Assembly: GCA_030157785.1 (NCBI GenBank)
Contig: JAOAUC010000061.1
Location: 1-64,000, forward strand
Direction of reading: 5' to 3'
DNA length: 64,000 nucleotides
DNA from: Zoogloea oleivorans
Lineage (GTDB): Bacteria > Pseudomonadota > Gammaproteobacteria > Burkholderiales > Rhodocyclaceae
Below the pieces are notes generated by a model. That model was not told the origin of the DNA and did not search any database. It saw only the letters and a program-made list of their open reading frames with translations. The translations under genes and the position numbers were made by a program. Below, one piece after another: positions 62,253-64,000 of this stretch (position 1 is its first letter; every line of letters starts with the position of its first letter).

Positions 62253-64000
62253 GTGGCAACCCTGGCCAATCCCAGTCGACCGTTCAAAACCTGGTTTCCC
62301 GGTAGCGGATGGCCACAGGCCTTCCGTGACGAAGAGCCGCCGTTGCGCTCGGAGTTGTTCAGTGCCGACCAGATGGCGCAACACGGTACGGTGCTCGCCG
62401 CGTCCCACGTTCTTGCCAGCGGGCAGGCGCCGGACCAGTTGCTGGCCCGTCTGGCCGAGAACGAAAGCATCCTCGTCGATGTGTGCAAGCTGCTCACCCG
62501 GGCGGTGGCCGACAGCCGCCGCATCGTGCCGGCCGGTGAATGGTTGCTCGACAACTTCTATCTCATTGAAGAACAGATCCGCATGGCCAAGCGGCTGCTG
62601 CCCAAGGGCTACAGCCGGGAGCTGCCACGTCTGGAGGACGGTCTGGCCAGCCCGGCGGCCGGGCGGCCGCGGGTTTACGACATTGCGCTGGAAACCGTTG
62701 CCCACGGGGACGGGCGGGTAGACGCCGAAAGTCTGGCCCGCTTCGTCGCCGCTTACCAGACTGTTGCGCCGCTCAAGCTCGGCGAGCTGTGGGCGATTCC
62801 TATCATGCTGCGTCTCGCGGTGATCGAGAATCTGCGCCGCGTCGGCGTGCGCATTGCGGCGGGCTGGGTCGAGCGCGAACTGGCCGACTCGTGGGCCGAC
62901 CGGATGACCGAAACCGTCGAGACGGACGCCAACGGCCTGATTCTGGTGATCGCCGACATGGTGCGCTCCGAGCCGCCGATGGCCAGCGCCTTTGTGGCCG
63001 AATTGGCCCGACGCCTGCAGGGCAGGGGGCCCGCACTGGCCCTGCCGCTGAACTGGATCGAGCAGCGTCTGGCCCAGTCGGGGCTGACCATCGAGCAACT
63101 GGTGCAGTCCGAAAACCAGCAGCAGGCCGCCGACCAGGTTTCCATCAGCAACAGCATCGGCAGCTTGCGGGTGCTGGGGGCGATGGACTGGCGGGATTTC
63201 GTCGAGGCCTTGAGCCTGGTCGAGCAGACCCTGTTGGGCGACCCGGACGGTGTTTACGGCCGGATGGATTTCGCCACCCGTGACCGTTATCGCCATGCCA
63301 CCGAGACCATTGCCCGCAAGGGCCGGATGAGCGAGGAGAACGTGGCCCGCAAAGCCGTGGAACTGGCCCGGGCTGGCGCCGAGGGCGCTGGCGGCCGGAC
63401 GGCGCATGTGGGTTACTACCTGATCGACAAGGGCTTGCCCGCGCTGGAACTGGCCGCCGAGGTACGCGTGGGGGCCGTTGAGACCTTGCGTCGGGCCGCC
63501 GGGCGCAGCCCCCTGAGCCTTTATCTGGGTGCGATTGCCCTGCTTGCGGTGGCGGTTGCCGCCTGCCTGCTGACCCCCGCGCTGGGCGTCGGGCTGCCTC
63601 TGGCGGCGCTGGTGCCGGTTGGCTTCCTGGCCTTGCTGGCCGGGAGCCAACTGGCCGTGGCCCTGGTGAACTGGCTGGTGACGCTGCTGGTGACGCCGCG
63701 CCCGCTGCCGCGGATGGATTTTTCGGAAGGCATTGCGGTGCCGTCGCGCACGCTGGTGGTGGTTCCGACCATGCTCACGGGCACCGCCAGCGTCGAGGGG
63801 CTGGTCGAGGCGCTGGAGGTGCGCTTTCTGGCCAACCGGGATGCCTGCCTGCACTTTGCGCTGCTCACCGATTTCCTCGACGCCCAGCAGGCCTCGCTGC
63901 CTGGCGACGCGGCCCTGGTGGCGCAGGCCCGGGCCGGGATCGCCGCGCTCAACGACAAGTACGCCCCTGCCGAATTCGACATCTTTTTCCTGTTTCACCG
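62253..64000 (+). CDS. Cyclic beta-1,2-glucan synthase, N-terminal part (runs off the window)
   Basis: 582 codons, open to the window end, with a GTG start. The N-terminus carries the NdvB/ChvB signature: LRSELFSADQMAQHG, IVPAGEWLLDNFYLIEEQIR, LPKGYSRELPRL, RVYDIALETVAHGDGRVD, LGELWAIPIMLRLAVIENLR. A membrane region begins near residue 420 (LSLYLGAIALLAVAVAACLL, then LAALVPVGFLALLAGS), followed by the start of the glycosyltransferase domain (GIAVPSRTLVVVPTML). Full-length proteins are about 2800 residues and end in a GH94 phosphorylase module, outside this window. Cyclic glucans act in osmoadaptation and host interaction. The opposite strand also has a long open frame, a GC-bias shadow. Confidence 0.92.
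   Translation, partial: MATLANPSRPFKTWFPGSGWPQAFRDEEPPLRSELFSADQMAQHGTVLAASHVLASGQAPDQLLARLAENESILVDVCKLLTRAVADSRRIVPAGEWLLDNFYLIEEQIRMAKRLLPKGYSRELPRLEDGLASPAAGRPRVYDIALETVAHGDGRVDAESLARFVAAYQTVAPLKLGELWAIPIMLRLAVIENLRRVGVRIAAGWVERELADSWADRMTETVETDANGLILVIADMVRSEPPMASAFVAELARRLQGRGPALALPLNWIEQRLAQSGLTIEQLVQSENQQQAADQVSISNSIGSLRVLGAMDWRDFVEALSLVEQTLLGDPDGVYGRMDFATRDRYRHATETIARKGRMSEENVARKAVELARAGAEGAGGRTAHVGYYLIDKGLPALELAAEVRVGAVETLRRAAGRSPLSLYLGAIALLAVAVAACLLTPALGVGLPLAALVPVGFLALLAGSQLAVALVNWLVTLLVTPRPLPRMDFSEGIAVPSRTLVVVPTMLTGTASVEGLVEALEVRFLANRDACLHFALLTDFLDAQQASLPGDAALVAQARAGIAALNDKYAPAEFDIFFLFH

Noticed and set aside
62217..63998. 593-codon open frame on the minus strand opposite the glucan synthase
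   Set aside because: Gln/His/Gly/Ala-rich with no motif, while the plus-strand frame encodes clear NdvB-type sequence.

Overview
The window is GC-rich and densely coded, with overlapping ATGA start/stop junctions and Shine-Dalgarno-led starts. The gene families (heterotetrameric sarcosine oxidase with PurU, GlnK-AmtB behind a sigma-54 promoter, two-partner secretion, an HSI-I-like type VI secretion system, a cyclic beta-1,2-glucan synthase) suggest a free-living betaproteobacterium, perhaps of the Rhodocyclales (Azoarcus/Thauera/Zoogloea type). That assignment is inferred from gene content and was not tested by phylogeny. No rRNA, tRNA, CRISPR array, insertion sequence or prophage was seen.

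Layout. (1) Positions 1-6.2 kb hold a one-carbon module. On the minus strand are soxB, soxD, soxA and the first bases of a probable soxG, preceded by purU; an XRE-cupin regulator is divergent. Sarcosine oxidase transfers the methyl group of sarcosine to tetrahydrofolate, and PurU can release formate and regenerate the free cofactor. Two near-identical 14-bp boxes exactly 60 bp apart lie in the divergent promoter region and are candidate operators. (2) Positions 6.2-8.0 kb hold glnK-amtB, behind a near-consensus sigma-54 promoter. (3) Positions 8.2-24.6 kb hold envelope and surface genes: an AsmA-family protein, a Tim44-domain protein, an OmpA-type protein, a Tat-exported caspase-like protein with Sel1 repeats, and a two-partner secretion pair. 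The adhesin of that pair has 3088 residues, contains repeats, and has cysteines only at its extreme C-terminus. (4) Positions 24.6-59.8 kb hold a complete T6SS. All thirteen core genes (tssA-tssM) are present, in an order very like Pseudomonas aeruginosa HSI-I, with TagJ, TagF and the PpkA/PppA/TagH phosphorylation pathway. Between VgrG and TagH lies an effector cassette: DUF2169 adaptor, a ketoacyl-synthase-like protein without catalytic residues, a PAAR-like tip, an AHH-type nuclease with a probable immunity protein, a protein resembling the VgrG tail, a HEAT-like TIGR02270-family protein, and a T4-lysozyme-like muramidase with a periplasmic immunity candidate. (5) Positions 59.8-64 kb hold an unrecognised protein, a DUF4398 lipoprotein with an OmpA/DUF4398 protein, a 354-bp intergenic region with a long hairpin, and the 5' part of a cyclic beta-glucan synthase gene that starts at GTG and runs off the window.

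The least conventional parts are the T6SS cassette (pseudo-ketoacyl synthase, VgrG-tail mimic, TPR-methyltransferase inside the core operon), the caspase next to a giant two-partner adhesin, and the hairpin upstream of the glucan synthase. All identifications rest on reading motifs and gene order; no database search was run.
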